Source: Nostoc sp. FACHB-152
GTDB lineage: Bacteria; Cyanobacteriota; Cyanobacteriia; Cyanobacteriales; Nostocaceae
Length of the DNA stretch: 47,081 nt
Direction of reading: 5' to 3'
Assembly (NCBI RefSeq): GCF_014697475.1
Contig: NZ_JACJRV010000055.1
Span: 1-47,081 of the forward strand
Shown: piece after piece, positions 15,384-24,155 of the stretch
Position numbering within the stretch: position 1 is the first letter of the stretch
Layout of the letters: each line of letters opens with the position of its first letter
Position numbers and translations under genes: made by a program
The notes under the pieces: model-generated
The model's database searches: none
The model's input: only the letters and a program-made list of their open reading frames with translations
What the model was told of the DNA's origin: nothing

Positions 15384-17012
15384 ATGACTAAAACCATGAA
15401 TTCAACATTGATCACCCAAGTATTTGACCTGATAAACCTAAATAATAAGTTGATTGCTGTAGAATCTCCCTTGCAAGAAAGGCTAAAATTACTCAACAAC
15501 ATCGCCAATCAATGCTTTATACAAAATATCCCTTGCTACCTGTGGACATTAGAAGATGATGCGTTGAACCAGTTAATCATTAATGGGCAAGATTTAGATT
15601 TACAACCTGTAACACAATATCAGGCGATCGCCAAAAATCAACGCGAACATTATTTTGAGATTCTACGTTTTTGGAAAACAACGCATTTACAAGGCATTTT
15701 GATATTAGAGGGGATATTTCCCTGGTTAGGAGAAACCTCCGACCCCGATTTTTTCTTAACTGCTGAGTGGATCAAGTCTGCACTCATTAACCTCAAACTC
15801 TACAACCGTAACGAAGAGAAGACTGCTATCCTTCTAGGGTCAAACGCTTCTGTGTCATCTGACATTGCAGCAGAAATACCAATTGTCATTCAACAACTAC
15901 CAACTGTTGAAGAAATTAGCTTGAGCTTGTCTAGTCATCTGCCCAATTACAGCCAAACAGAAATTTACTCTCTAGCGATCGCATCTGCTGGGATGTACTT
16001 GGCGGATATTGAGTATGGTATTAGTCAAGCTATCTCTTCTGGGTTTTCTAATACTCAAGAACTGACCCAAAAACTCTCCGCTTATAAAATCAGCTTGTTC
16101 AAGCGAGTTTACAATATCGAGTTTCTACAGCCACCAAACATCTCAGTTGGTGGATTAGAACTGATGCAGGAGGCATTTAAAAAATACAAACGCCTTTTGA
16201 CTCCACTGGCGAAAGCTTATAATCTTCGGCTTCCCAAAGGGATTTTACTGATAGGCCCTCCCGGTACAGGTAAATCTTACTCGGCTAAAGCTTGTTCTTT
16301 CCGTTTGGGTCTGCCATTGATTATTTTGGAGTGGGGCAGCTTCCGCAGTTATGGCAATGAGGCGGAATATAAGCTCAAGAATTTACTCGCCCTGGTTGAT
16401 CGGCTTAATCGTATTATTTTATACCTTGACGACTTTGATAAGGGGTTCGCCGGAGATGATGATTTATCTAGGCGACTGGCGGGGATGTTATTAACCTGGA
16501 TGCAGGAGCGAACTAGTGAAGTTTTAATTCTGGCATCAGTCAACCGCTTGGATTGGCTACCACCCGAATTGACTAGAAGCGGTCGCTTTGATGACATTTT
16601 TAAAGTTGACTTGCCTAATCATGGAGAACGCCACTCCATCTTCAAAATTTACCTAGCCAAATTTGACAAGCGTTTTTGTAATGGAGATGGCTTTACCGAA
16701 GACGAATGGCGCAGATTGCTCAAAGCCACACATCGCTGTGTTGGTGCTGAGATTCAAGCACTTGTAGAACGAGCCGCTATTTCAACTTTCTGCAAAATGT
16801 TCCCTGACGATGTTCTACCACAAGGCGAACTACCTCCACTATCCATTACATTGTCGGCATTACTGGATGCGAGAAAGAATATGAATCCTTTGGCCATCCG
16901 TGAAGCTGACCGGATTGAAAGCATAAGAAATAAAGCTGATCTACAGGGTCTACCATCCAGCCCGATTGATTCTTCTATATATAGTGTTGGCAATGTCGAT
17001 ATTTTTGGGTAA
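15384..17012 (+). CDS. Ycf46-like AAA+ ATPase
   Basis: 542 aa. The N-terminal half (1-240) resembles the Ycf46 N-terminal region, with the recurring YLWTLEDD and LLGSN segments. The AAA core follows: Walker A GPPGTGKS (291-298), Walker B IILYLDD (344-350, with the unusual D-D instead of D-E), sensor 1 ASVNRLDW (384-391) and arginine finger region SGRFDD (399-404). Ycf46-type proteins are widespread in cyanobacteria and plastids; their role is poorly defined, with links to carbon acquisition in some species. A plasmid copy between the relaxase and a DUF192 gene may remodel a plasmid protein. The D-D Walker B could slow hydrolysis. The stop is 3 bases before the next gene, so they are co-transcribed. 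Confidence 0.85.
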   Translation: MTKTMNSTLITQVFDLINLNNKLIAVESPLQERLKLLNNIANQCFIQNIPCYLWTLEDDALNQLIINGQDLDLQPVTQYQAIAKNQREHYFEILRFWKTTHLQGILILEGIFPWLGETSDPDFFLTAEWIKSALINLKLYNRNEEKTAILLGSNASVSSDIAAEIPIVIQQLPTVEEISLSLSSHLPNYSQTEIYSLAIASAGMYLADIEYGISQAISSGFSNTQELTQKLSAYKISLFKRVYNIEFLQPPNISVGGLELMQEAFKKYKRLLTPLAKAYNLRLPKGILLIGPPGTGKSYSAKACSFRLGLPLIILEWGSFRSYGNEAEYKLKNLLALVDRLNRIILYLDDFDKGFAGDDDLSRRLAGMLLTWMQERTSEVLILASVNRLDWLPPELTRSGRFDDIFKVDLPNHGERHSIFKIYLAKFDKRFCNGDGFTEDEWRRLLKATHRCVGAEIQALVERAAISTFCKMFPDDVLPQGELPPLSITLSALLDARKNMNPLAIREADRIESIRNKADLQGLPSSPIDSSIYSVGNVDIFG

Positions 17013-17015
17013 TTT

Positions 17016-17570
17016 ATGCAGGTAATAAAATCTCACAACGATTTATACTCTGGGGTGTTTAAATTCCTCAACATAGCTGGGCCAATCGCTGGCATCTCAA
17101 TTATTGTCGCTTCATCCCTCATGAGTTACTTGCAAACTCGACCCCAGCATTTACCCGTTACCCATACACTCACCCATAACAACCAAACATGGATGCTGGA
17201 AGTTGCTCGTACACCAGAAGAATTAGAGAAGGGACTAAAATTTCGCTCATCTTTGCCCAAAGATCGCGGAATGTTATTTGTTCTCGGCAGAGAATACAAA
17301 GATGTTCCTTTCTGGATGTCCCAAGTCAAAATCCCTCTCGATATTATTTTTCTCAAGGATAATGTAGTAACTACAGTAATTCACAACGCGCCACCTTGTA
17401 CCAAAAATCCTTGTCCCATCTACAAAGGTAGTGTTGCGACTCATGTTTTGGAACTTACCCCCGGTGTTGCCAGTATCCGAGTTGGTGACAGGCTCAACAT
17501 CCAGTCGTTTCCTGGTTTGTCGAAGAATGCTATCGGTTTTGATAGCAAATCATCATTACTCTGGAAATAG
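17016..17570 (+). CDS. DUF192 family membrane-anchored protein
   Basis: 184 aa. A hydrophobic segment at about 17-36 (FLNIAGPIAGISIIVASSL) anchors or exports it. Residues 60-170 match DUF192: ARTPEELEKGLKFRSSLP, GMLFVLG, VPFWMSQVKIPLDIIFL and a final RVGDRL segment. The two cysteines in PPCTKNPCP are as in other cyanobacterial members. Function of the family is unknown; it is periplasmic in most bacteria. It starts 3 bp after the stop of the AAA gene, implying translational coupling. Confidence 0.85.
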   Translation: MQVIKSHNDLYSGVFKFLNIAGPIAGISIIVASSLMSYLQTRPQHLPVTHTLTHNNQTWMLEVARTPEELEKGLKFRSSLPKDRGMLFVLGREYKDVPFWMSQVKIPLDIIFLKDNVVTTVIHNAPPCTKNPCPIYKGSVATHVLELTPGVASIRVGDRLNIQSFPGLSKNAIGFDSKSSLLWK

Positions 17571-17632
17571 CTTGTTGGTTATCACCCTAGTTCTAATATC
17601 AGTATCGCTATCGCTATTGTCTATAAATCAGT

Positions 17633-17815
17633 ATGTGGCTTGGCTCACAAAATGAGCTTAATTTTAAAAACAGCAATGACTCAATTGTGATTACGCTTGG
17701 CCCTTCAGATGAGATCGCTGAGGTCTGGTTAAGAAAAATTGATTTAATCAAGCAGATAAATATTAGTTTTATTTGTCACACTAATTATAAATCTTACGGA
17801 GAAAATCGGTTTTAG
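17633..17815 (+). CDS. Possible small protein, 60 aa
   Basis: Open frame with protein-like composition in its middle (NDSIVITLGPSDEIAEVWLR). There is no ribosome-binding site and no family is recognised. It lies 63 bp after the DUF192 gene and ends 12 bp before a hairpin, so it could be the last gene of that operon or chance. Confidence 0.2.
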   Translation: MWLGSQNELNFKNSNDSIVITLGPSDEIAEVWLRKIDLIKQINISFICHTNYKSYGENRF

Positions 17816-17826
17816 TTGGGGAAATT

Positions 17827-17850
17827 GCCAAAATAGGTCAAAATTTTGGC
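17827..17850 (+). terminator. Hairpin GCCAAAAT / ATTTTGGC, possible operon end
   Basis: Perfect 8-bp arms (17827-17834, 17843-17850) and an 8-base loop, followed by a short T-rich stretch TTTAT. Weak as an intrinsic terminator, but placed where the AAA-DUF192 operon should end. Confidence 0.35.
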
Positions 17851-18112
17851 TTTATGCCTAACCTATGAATGCTGAGGCTTTGGAAGAGTAAACTAAAAAA
17901 TAGTTTATGAAAATGTAAATTTACCAAAACTATTTTTGAGAAGTAGGCAGTTTGCGTAGGAGGGTGTCAATTGATAGAGAAAGCTTACGGATACTCCTGA
18001 GTAAGCTGATAGCAGGAAAACCTCTGCGCGAGGACTGGGTGATCTGTTGGTCGATTGGTGAGAAGATAATGATCTGAGCTATCTGTATTAATCAGGTAGC
18101 GCATAACAGATC

Positions 18113-19072
18113 ATGGGAGAGCGATCGGCAAGACAAATTGATTTAGTTCTGTCCACACCGCTACCGTTGACCCAACACCCAGCGGCAGTATATTTGTCGA
18201 GCTTGAGTTTAAGTTCACGACGAACAATGCAAAAGGCATTGAATGTAATTGCTCGGTTGCTAATTGCCTCGGAATGCGATGCACTGTCTTTAGATTGGTC
18301 AAAGCTACGCTACCAGCACACAGCAGCAATCAGAGCCATATTTATGGAGCAATACTCTCCAGCAACAGCCAACCGAATGCTTTCGGCTCTGCGAGGAGTG
18401 CTAAAAGAAAGTTTACGGTTGCGGCTAATTAGTGCAGAGGATTACCATAGTGCGATAGATATCAAGAACGTGCGTGGTGATTCCCAGTTGCGGGGACGAC
18501 TATTAAAACCTACTGAAATTGCCGCACTTGTTGACGACTGCAAGCAAGATAATGTAATTGGGCTAAGAGATGCGGCATTGATAGCAATTTTGAGTGGTTG
18601 TGGTCTGCGAAGGTCTGAGGTAGTAGCTCTAGAAACAAGAGATTTCAACCGTGAGGATTTTTCTTTAAAGGTGCGGCATGGCAAAGGAAGAAAATCACGC
18701 ACGGTGTATTTGCCTCCAAGGGCAGTTAATTTTTTGGATGAATGGCTAAGTATTAGAGGTAAAGTGCCTGGAGCTTTAATTTGTCCGGTTAGGCGTGGCG
18801 GACACATTCAGATTCATCAAATGACCGACCAAGCGGTGATGGCAATTTTACAAAAACGTGCTTTAAGTGCTGGGATAGAAAGTTTCAGCCCCCATGATTT
18901 TCGCCGCACCTTTATTACTCGACTACTCGAATCCGGTGTGGATGTTTTAACAGTCTGTGAACTAGCGGGTCATGCCGACCCAGCCACAACTAAAAAATAT
19001 GATTTACGTTCTGAAACTGCCAAGCGTCAAGCTGTTCAATTGTTGAACTTTATTTATGAAAATTCTTTTTAA
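18113..19072 (+). CDS. Tyrosine recombinase (XerC/D-like integrase)
   Basis: 319 aa with a SAM-like N-terminal domain and an intact catalytic domain: R166 in CGLRRSE, K191 in HGKGRKSR, HDFRR (261-265) supplying H261 and R264, H287 in AGHADPATTKKY and nucleophile Y296. Length and motifs are those of a simple Xer-like recombinase rather than a phage integrase with a long arm-binding domain. It may resolve plasmid multimers or move modules. The start codon lies in an inverted repeat (18069-18114) and has no clear ribosome-binding site. It is followed 180 bp later by regulatory site C and the secretion operon. Confidence 0.9.
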   Translation: MGERSARQIDLVLSTPLPLTQHPAAVYLSSLSLSSRRTMQKALNVIARLLIASECDALSLDWSKLRYQHTAAIRAIFMEQYSPATANRMLSALRGVLKESLRLRLISAEDYHSAIDIKNVRGDSQLRGRLLKPTEIAALVDDCKQDNVIGLRDAALIAILSGCGLRRSEVVALETRDFNREDFSLKVRHGKGRKSRTVYLPPRAVNFLDEWLSIRGKVPGALICPVRRGGHIQIHQMTDQAVMAILQKRALSAGIESFSPHDFRRTFITRLLESGVDVLTVCELAGHADPATTKKYDLRSETAKRQAVQLLNFIYENSF

Positions 19073-19250
19073 TACAAAAAATCCGAAAAAAGTCAATAGT
19101 CTTTGAATGATGACACTGAGGACGTTGCTGAGATATTTATACTTGCACTTAATTACAGATATCTTTACAGTAGCTTAAAAGCTTGATATTAGAGTATCTT
19201 TTTCAGGTATACGTAGGCAAATAAAGTAATAAATAACATCCAGTACGAAA

Positions 19251-19307
19251 GTACTGTTTTTTTCAGTACGAAAGTAGGTCGATTTTGATATTAACAGACC
19301 CAATAAT
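19251..19307 (+). promoter_or_regulatory. Site C: operator and promoter of the type IV secretion operon
   Basis: GTAC (19251-19254), spacer TGTTTTTTTCA, GTAC (19266-19269), GAAAGT, four bases, TCGATT (19279-19284) as -35, 17 bp, AATAAT (19302-19307) as -10. Transcription would start near 19314, giving a 30-base leader before the AGGAG and ATG (19344) of the VirB2-like gene. The 13-mer CAGTACGAAAGTA occurs twice directly repeated at 19241 and 19264, so an extra half-site lies upstream. Confidence 0.65.
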
Positions 19308-19343
19308 GTGCTTATTAACAACAACATCGTTCAGGAGAACGAG

Positions 19344-19952
19344 ATGCTCCCTTCCCACTACGATACCGAAAGCATTCCTCAGACAGCAACACTTTCTGAC
19401 AGCAAAAATTCTAACAGGATGAAAAACAGCACACTCTCTTTAATGGGGGTAACGGGTGCGCTAATGATAGCATCCATGTCAATCCACAATATATTATTAG
19501 GTGGATTTATGATTACAACTGCTATCATTATCGCTCTACCAAAGCAATCTCAAGCATTGTTCACAAACTTTGATAAATTACAACGCAAATATGGAGCGAA
19601 TTTATATGCAATATTATTTGCTATTTTGACCATCATTTGTGTCTTAGATTTTGCCACCGTTCCGGCTGATGCTCAATTTTTCAATAACGCTCAAACATGG
19701 ATGAATGGGGCTTTTGGCAATGGTAATAATGGGCAAACAACTGCCGTCATCGAATTGTTTTTCAACGTACTTAGAGGCTTATTCCTGCTATATGTCGGTA
19801 TCAGTTTAGTACGGATTATTCAAGCTGCCCGAAATGATGAAGATTGGCAGTCTCTTGCAAGAACTCCGCTAATTATTGTATTAGCAGTTTTTGTGGGAGA
19901 TTTAGTCACAGGTTTAATTATCGGGCCAGGGCAAGGCGGCAATGTAGGTTAG
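19344..19952 (+). CDS. VirB2/TrbC-like pilin subunit
   Basis: 202 aa from the ATG at 19344, chosen for its AGGAG six bases upstream and because the predicted promoter -10 lies at 19302-19307. The frame is open to 19308. Hydrophobic segments lie at about 35-65 and 85-110. The latter is followed by PADAQFF, a likely signal-peptidase site, which leaves a mature C-terminal part of roughly 85 residues with two hydrophobic helices (VLRGLFLLYVGISLV and TPLIIVLAVFVGDLVTGLII). Two helices and a small Gly/Asn-rich loop are the hallmarks of VirB2-type pilins. The N-terminal extension is longer than usual. First gene of the secretion operon. Confidence 0.65.
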   Translation: MLPSHYDTESIPQTATLSDSKNSNRMKNSTLSLMGVTGALMIASMSIHNILLGGFMITTAIIIALPKQSQALFTNFDKLQRKYGANLYAILFAILTIICVLDFATVPADAQFFNNAQTWMNGAFGNGNNGQTTAVIELFFNVLRGLFLLYVGISLVRIIQAARNDEDWQSLARTPLIIVLAVFVGDLVTGLIIGPGQGGNVG

Positions 19953-20079
19953 AGAGGTAAATTTAATTCAAAAACTAGACCCTCAAGACAATTGTTTTGG
20001 TTAAGTGCATCTGGGGGAAAAATTTGGGGAGAAAATTTCTTTCCCCTACCCAACTCAAGTTGTCCTGATTTTTCAAATT

Positions 20080-20382
20080 ATGAGAAATGAACATAGATTT
20101 AGAACTGTAAATAGAATTTTGGGGGATAGACCTAGACTAGGGCCTTTTCCTGCTGACCAAATATTTCCTTGGTCAGTCATTGCAATACTCAATATATTTG
20201 TCTTCAACTATCTGCTTAAAGCAAGTTGGTTAGGTACTGGCTTGAGTATTGCTTGGGGATGGGCTACTTGGTGGGTTTTATCTACAAATAAAGATTTCTT
20301 TGGCAAGTTTGTTAGCGTCCCTCGAATTACTAGAGGCTATATGCCTTATCAAACATTAAACAATAAACCAAGTCGCAAGTAA
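20080..20382 (+). CDS. VirB3-like inner-membrane protein
   Basis: About 100 aa from the ATG at 20080 (upstream in-frame sequence lacks a better start). N-terminal polar stretch, then a pair of hydrophobic helices (IFPWSVIAILNIFVFNYLL and GTGLSIAWGWATWWVL), the usual layout of VirB3/TrbD. It sits between the pilin and VirB4-like genes, the expected place for VirB3. The last codons (PSRK) and stop are made of AAGTCGC heptamer repeats that continue into the intergenic DNA, so its natural C-terminus may have been altered by repeat growth. Confidence 0.6.
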   Translation: MRNEHRFRTVNRILGDRPRLGPFPADQIFPWSVIAILNIFVFNYLLKASWLGTGLSIAWGWATWWVLSTNKDFFGKFVSVPRITRGYMPYQTLNNKPSRK

Positions 20383-20401
20383 CAAGTCGCAAGTCGCAAG
20401 T
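20370..20401 (+). repeat. Short tandem repeat AAGTCGC/AAGTAAC (STRR type)
   Basis: Four degenerate 7-bp units running across the end of the VirB3-like gene. The complementary units are found at 20524-20556, so the two blocks could pair across 120 bp. Heptamer repeats of this kind are typical of heterocystous cyanobacteria. Confidence 0.7.
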
Positions 20402-20523
20402 AAAAATAGTCTGATGCCCCCTAATTTACTCTTAAAAAACTAACAAGAAATTTTGTCGAGACACAAGCGTGTGAGACAACAAGTGTCTTTACTTCAATCC
20501 TCTAACTTCACTTATCGGGTATT

Positions 20524-20556
20524 ACTTCCAACTTCCAACTTCCGACTTGCGACTTC
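20524..20556 (+). repeat. Short tandem repeat ACTTCC/ACTTGCGACTTC (STRR type)
   Basis: Units AACTTCC repeated, then CGACTTGCGACTTC, which complements the AAGTCGCAAGT block at 20370-20401. It lies before the chosen start of the VirB4-like gene. A TTG at 20453 would read through it, but the repeat is unlikely to be coding. Confidence 0.7.
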
Positions 20557-20587
20557 GATAAATAAAATTAGCCCTTCCTCAATACCA

Positions 20588-23392
20588 ATGAAATCTCGTC
20601 AGTCAAAAAATTCCGATAAATTAGGCAAGAAGTCTCTAGAGAGCGAACAGATTGGCGTTGCTAAAACGCTAACTCCTTTTGAGGACGTTATTCATCTTGC
20701 GGGAATAGCTAATTTAAACTTAGGTGGTCGAAAAGGCATTGGTGCATTAATCCTCAAAAAAGGTGAAGACATCCAAATTAAATTCTGTTTTGACTGCTTA
20801 GGAATTCACCCTAATTTACCCTCCCAGCAGATTCTCCCTATATTTGATGGTATAGAAGCGGGGTTAAAAGAAATTCCTGAAAGAGAATTTCTCACTATAC
20901 ATTTGGGTTCGTTTACTTCTGACTACGCTAGACAGCAAGAATTAAAAAGTCTAGAGCATAATTGTGTAATTGACTCTCTTAAACTCTTGATTCGCTCTGA
21001 GAGATTACGTACCCAAGAGCTTACTAAATCTGGAACTCGGAAAAATAAATTCTTAAGGTTGTGGTGTACTTATACTGTTGCTGATGATGATAACAAGAAT
21101 CCTGATTTTATTGAATCTTTAATTAGAAGGTTAGAAAAAGGTTGGTATAGCTTTACTGGCGAAATTCATGCTTTCAATAATACCCGCATTGAAAACATCC
21201 TGCTCAATTCCTTTAATGATGGGTTCTTGCAGTGGGAATCCATACTCAGCAATAAGATGAAGTTGGCTCTAAGAGTTTTAAGTGCAGAGGAAGTATGGTC
21301 TGTGCTTTGGCAGCAGTTTAATGCTTCCTCACCTACAGCCATTCCTAACCCTTTAACCCTTGATGAAGTACATGGTCTTGTCGAAACCCAAACCAGTGAC
21401 TTTCACATCCGACATCATCTTTTAGAAAACGAGCATTCTGTTCCTTTCTTTGATCGAAAATGGGTCAAGCTGCAAGATAAATATATCGGTGCGCTTAACT
21501 TTAGCCAGAAGCCAGGGGGTTGGATTGATGAATTTTCACAACTGCGATACCTCTGGGAATTAATCTCTAGGGATAGTATTTTCGACACCGAAATCTTTTG
21601 TCAACTTACTAAGGCTAACCAAAGTATCACCAAAACTAACTTACAACGCATTACAAAGCAATCAATTACAAGCACAACTTTATCTGGTGAGAAAGGTAAT
21701 ATTGATGTCAAATCAGGTTTAAACATTGAAGAAGCCGTCGAAGCACAAAAGACAATCTACAAAGGTAATGTTGTTGTTCACTTAGGCGTGGTTTTTCTCG
21801 TACACCGCCTCACTACACGAGAGCTAGACGAAGCCTGCCGTTACTTAGCTAGTTATTTCTTGCGTCCGGCAGTTGTGGATCGTGAAACAGAATATGCCTG
21901 GAAGGTATGGTTGCAGTGCTGTCCTATGGTGTGGGAGCCACTATTAACAAAACCCTTTAACCGCCGACTGCCTTATTTTAGTTCTGAAGCCCCTGGACTG
22001 ATGCCATTGATCCGCACTGCCACAGGAGATCGCACAGGGTTTGAATTGATTGCCTCAGAAGGTGGCACTCCCGTACATCTTGATTTGTACTCTGAGCATA
22101 AGAATTTAGCCGTCTTTGGGGCTACTCGCTCTGGTAAATCCGTCTTGGTCGCTGGAATTTTAACCCCTGCCTTAGCACAAGATATTCCAGTCGTTGCGCT
22201 CGACTACCCCAAACCAGACGGCACATCCACTTTTACCGACTATACAAAATTACTCGGAAACGAAGGGGCTTACTTTGACATTTCCAAGGAATCAAATAAT
22301 TTGTTTGAACTGCCTGACTTGCGGGGGATGGAAACAGAACTTATCAATGAACGACTCAATGACTTTAAGGAGTTTCTTAAAGGTGTACTCATGACGATGA
22401 TCGTTGGCACTAGCACTCTCGGTGTCAGCCCTTCAATGATTACAAATATTGAATCCATTCTGGCTTTGTCTCTCCTCACTTTTTTTAATGATGATGAAAT
22501 TAAACTCCGCTATAAAGCAGCATTATCAGCGGGAGTTGGGACTAAAGCCTGGGCAGATACTCCCACGTTACATGATTTTTATCAATACTGTTCTCCTGCC
22601 TTTATTAAGCTAGACTCCATTGCTAGTAATAGTCGAGATATTTTAGAAGCACTAGAGCAAATTCGCCTTAGACTCAACTATTGGTTAACTACTAGAGTTG
22701 GTGGGTCTATTTCTCGTCCTTCTTCTTTTAAAACTGATGCAAAACTATTAGTCTTTGCACTCAGAAATTTATCTAGTGAAGCTGATGCTGCTATCCTCGC
22801 GCTTTCTGCTTATGCTGCTGCTTTACGTCGTGCTTTATCATCCAAAGCTAGTATTTTCTTCCTAGATGAAGCACCTATTTTATTTCAGTTTGATTCTATT
22901 GCTGAACTGATTGGTAGGCTCTGTGCCAATGGTGCAAAAGCTGGGATTCGCGTCATCTTGTCTGCACAGGAACCAGAAAGTATCTACCAAAGTAAAGCAG
23001 CAGCGAAGATCTTTGCCAACATTACTACACGCTTGATTGGCCGAATTCAATCTAGTGCCGTTGACCCTTTTATTACACGATTTAAGTATCCCCAAGAAAT
23101 TATCCACGTCAATAGTACCGAATCTTTTTATCCTAAAAAATCTGGGATTTATTCTCAGTGGTTATTAGACGATAATGGCAAACTTACTTTCTGCCGTTAT
23201 TATCCAGCCTACTGTTTATTAGCCTCTGTTGCTAATAACCCCAATGAACAAGAATTACGTACTCTTTTTCTCAAGAAATATCACGATAATCCGCTACTAG
23301 GTATGGTGAAATTCTCCGATGATTACATCAGAATGATTCGCTCTGAAGAACTTTCTTTAGAAGCTCAAAAATTATTAGTAGGTGTCGCATGA
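20588..23392 (+). CDS. virB4: VirB4/TraC-type conjugation ATPase
   Basis: 934 aa from the ATG at 20588. Upstream in-frame sequence from a TTG at 20453 consists of heptamer repeats and is excluded. Walker A GATRSGKS (511-518) and Walker B FFLDEAP with D760/E761 are intact, and the linker YPKPDG and the C-terminal RVILSAQEPESIY segment (arginine and Q after Walker B) fit the VirB4 family. The N-terminal 480 residues are the less conserved membrane-proximal domain. VirB4 energises pilus assembly at the inner membrane. It overlaps the next gene by four bases (ATGA), so they are coupled. A VirB11-type ATPase was not found, so this and VirD4 would be the only energy sources. Confidence 0.9.
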   Translation: MKSRQSKNSDKLGKKSLESEQIGVAKTLTPFEDVIHLAGIANLNLGGRKGIGALILKKGEDIQIKFCFDCLGIHPNLPSQQILPIFDGIEAGLKEIPEREFLTIHLGSFTSDYARQQELKSLEHNCVIDSLKLLIRSERLRTQELTKSGTRKNKFLRLWCTYTVADDDNKNPDFIESLIRRLEKGWYSFTGEIHAFNNTRIENILLNSFNDGFLQWESILSNKMKLALRVLSAEEVWSVLWQQFNASSPTAIPNPLTLDEVHGLVETQTSDFHIRHHLLENEHSVPFFDRKWVKLQDKYIGALNFSQKPGGWIDEFSQLRYLWELISRDSIFDTEIFCQLTKANQSITKTNLQRITKQSITSTTLSGEKGNIDVKSGLNIEEAVEAQKTIYKGNVVVHLGVVFLVHRLTTRELDEACRYLASYFLRPAVVDRETEYAWKVWLQCCPMVWEPLLTKPFNRRLPYFSSEAPGLMPLIRTATGDRTGFELIASEGGTPVHLDLYSEHKNLAVFGATRSGKSVLVAGILTPALAQDIPVVALDYPKPDGTSTFTDYTKLLGNEGAYFDISKESNNLFELPDLRGMETELINERLNDFKEFLKGVLMTMIVGTSTLGVSPSMITNIESILALSLLTFFNDDEIKLRYKAALSAGVGTKAWADTPTLHDFYQYCSPAFIKLDSIASNSRDILEALEQIRLRLNYWLTTRVGGSISRPSSFKTDAKLLVFALRNLSSEADAAILALSAYAAALRRALSSKASIFFLDEAPILFQFDSIAELIGRLCANGAKAGIRVILSAQEPESIYQSKAAAKIFANITTRLIGRIQSSAVDPFITRFKYPQEIIHVNSTESFYPKKSGIYSQWLLDDNGKLTFCRYYPAYCLLASVANNPNEQELRTLFLKKYHDNPLLGMVKFSDDYIRMIRSEELSLEAQKLLVGVA

Positions 23393-24069
23393 AAACTAAA
23401 AGAATTATTGCCATTACAGCTATTACTTTAACTTTGAGTGGGACTTTTTTAGTAGCCCCCAGCTATGGATTACAACTTGACAAGAATTTTCAAAGAATTA
23501 TTACTCTCATTAGCCAACTCAAGCAAGCTTGGGGCGAACAAGGGCAAGATGCTGAATCTTCGGCATCTAATTCTGTAGGTGACATGAGCGAACCAGACCC
23601 AGTAGCTGCCAGTGAAACTTTAAAGCAGAAAACTGCTGATGCCGAATCTTTACCTACTGCCCAAGAAAAAGGTGAGGCTTTAAGTCGTGCGATCGCTCGG
23701 CTCAAAATTTCTCAAGCTTTAGGTAAAGATGGGCAAGCCCAAACAAAAGCAATTATTGACGAGAATGATGAAATCGCCCAACAAGCACAAGTTCTTGCTG
23801 ATGAAGCACAGAATATGGATGCTTCTCAGAATATTTTGAAAGTCATAGCTGCTCAAAATGCACAAATTGTCAGTATGTTGTCTAATGGGCGCTCTGATTC
23901 ACTGCAACAACAGTACGATACTGTGCATTCAAATATGTTACTAACTCAAGTTGCAGACAATTTAGCAACTCAACGCCAGCAAAAGAACACCGAACAAGAA
24001 GGCTTACTGTCTTTGCTACATGAAGTCGCCCTTAATGCTAGATTAGACCCTGCTTCTGCTAACCAATAA
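23389..24069 (+). CDS. VirB5/TrbJ-like secreted helical protein
   Basis: 226 aa. It has a typical signal peptide (KRIIAITAITLTLSGTFLV, cleavage near VAPSYG). The mature part is Gln/Ala-rich and helical (RAIARLKISQALGKDGQAQT, NILKVIAAQNAQIVSMLSNG), as in VirB5 and TrbJ pilus-tip/channel proteins; the call rests on this architecture and on position between VirB4 and VirB6 homologues. The start overlaps the stop of virB4 by 4 bp. A weak hairpin follows the gene (24090-24116). Confidence 0.65.
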   Translation: MKTKRIIAITAITLTLSGTFLVAPSYGLQLDKNFQRIITLISQLKQAWGEQGQDAESSASNSVGDMSEPDPVAASETLKQKTADAESLPTAQEKGEALSRAIARLKISQALGKDGQAQTKAIIDENDEIAQQAQVLADEAQNMDASQNILKVIAAQNAQIVSMLSNGRSDSLQQQYDTVHSNMLLTQVADNLATQRQQKNTEQEGLLSLLHEVALNARLDPASANQ

Positions 24070-24089
24070 ATGCTTAAGAATCCAAGATA

Positions 24090-24116
24090 CCAAATTCTCT
24101 TAATCAAATAATTTGG
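24090..24116 (+). terminator. Weak hairpin CCAAATT / AATTTGG in the operon
   Basis: Perfect 7-bp arms (24090-24096, 24110-24116), followed by CATTTT. It lies in the 86-bp gap before the VirB6-like gene and may partly end transcription or protect the upstream message, reducing expression of later genes. Confidence 0.3.
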
Positions 24117-24155
24117 CATTTTGACTAAGTTAGTTAACATCAATCAAGATTTTTT

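Larger units (their letters stand above)
17571..18112. other. Intergenic region before the recombinase, with a possible terminator and a small ORF
   Basis: Contains a 60-codon open frame (17633-17815) and a hairpin (17827-17850), both entered separately. Bases 18069-18076 (ATGATCTG) and 18107-18114 (CAGATCAT) form an inverted repeat whose right arm overlaps the recombinase start codon, a possible autoregulatory or recombination site. Nothing else recognised. Confidence 0.35.

Noticed and set aside
20453-20587. TTG start for the VirB4-like protein 45 codons upstream
   Set aside because: The extension is encoded by heptamer repeats and lacks a ribosome-binding site; the ATG at 20588 is preferred.
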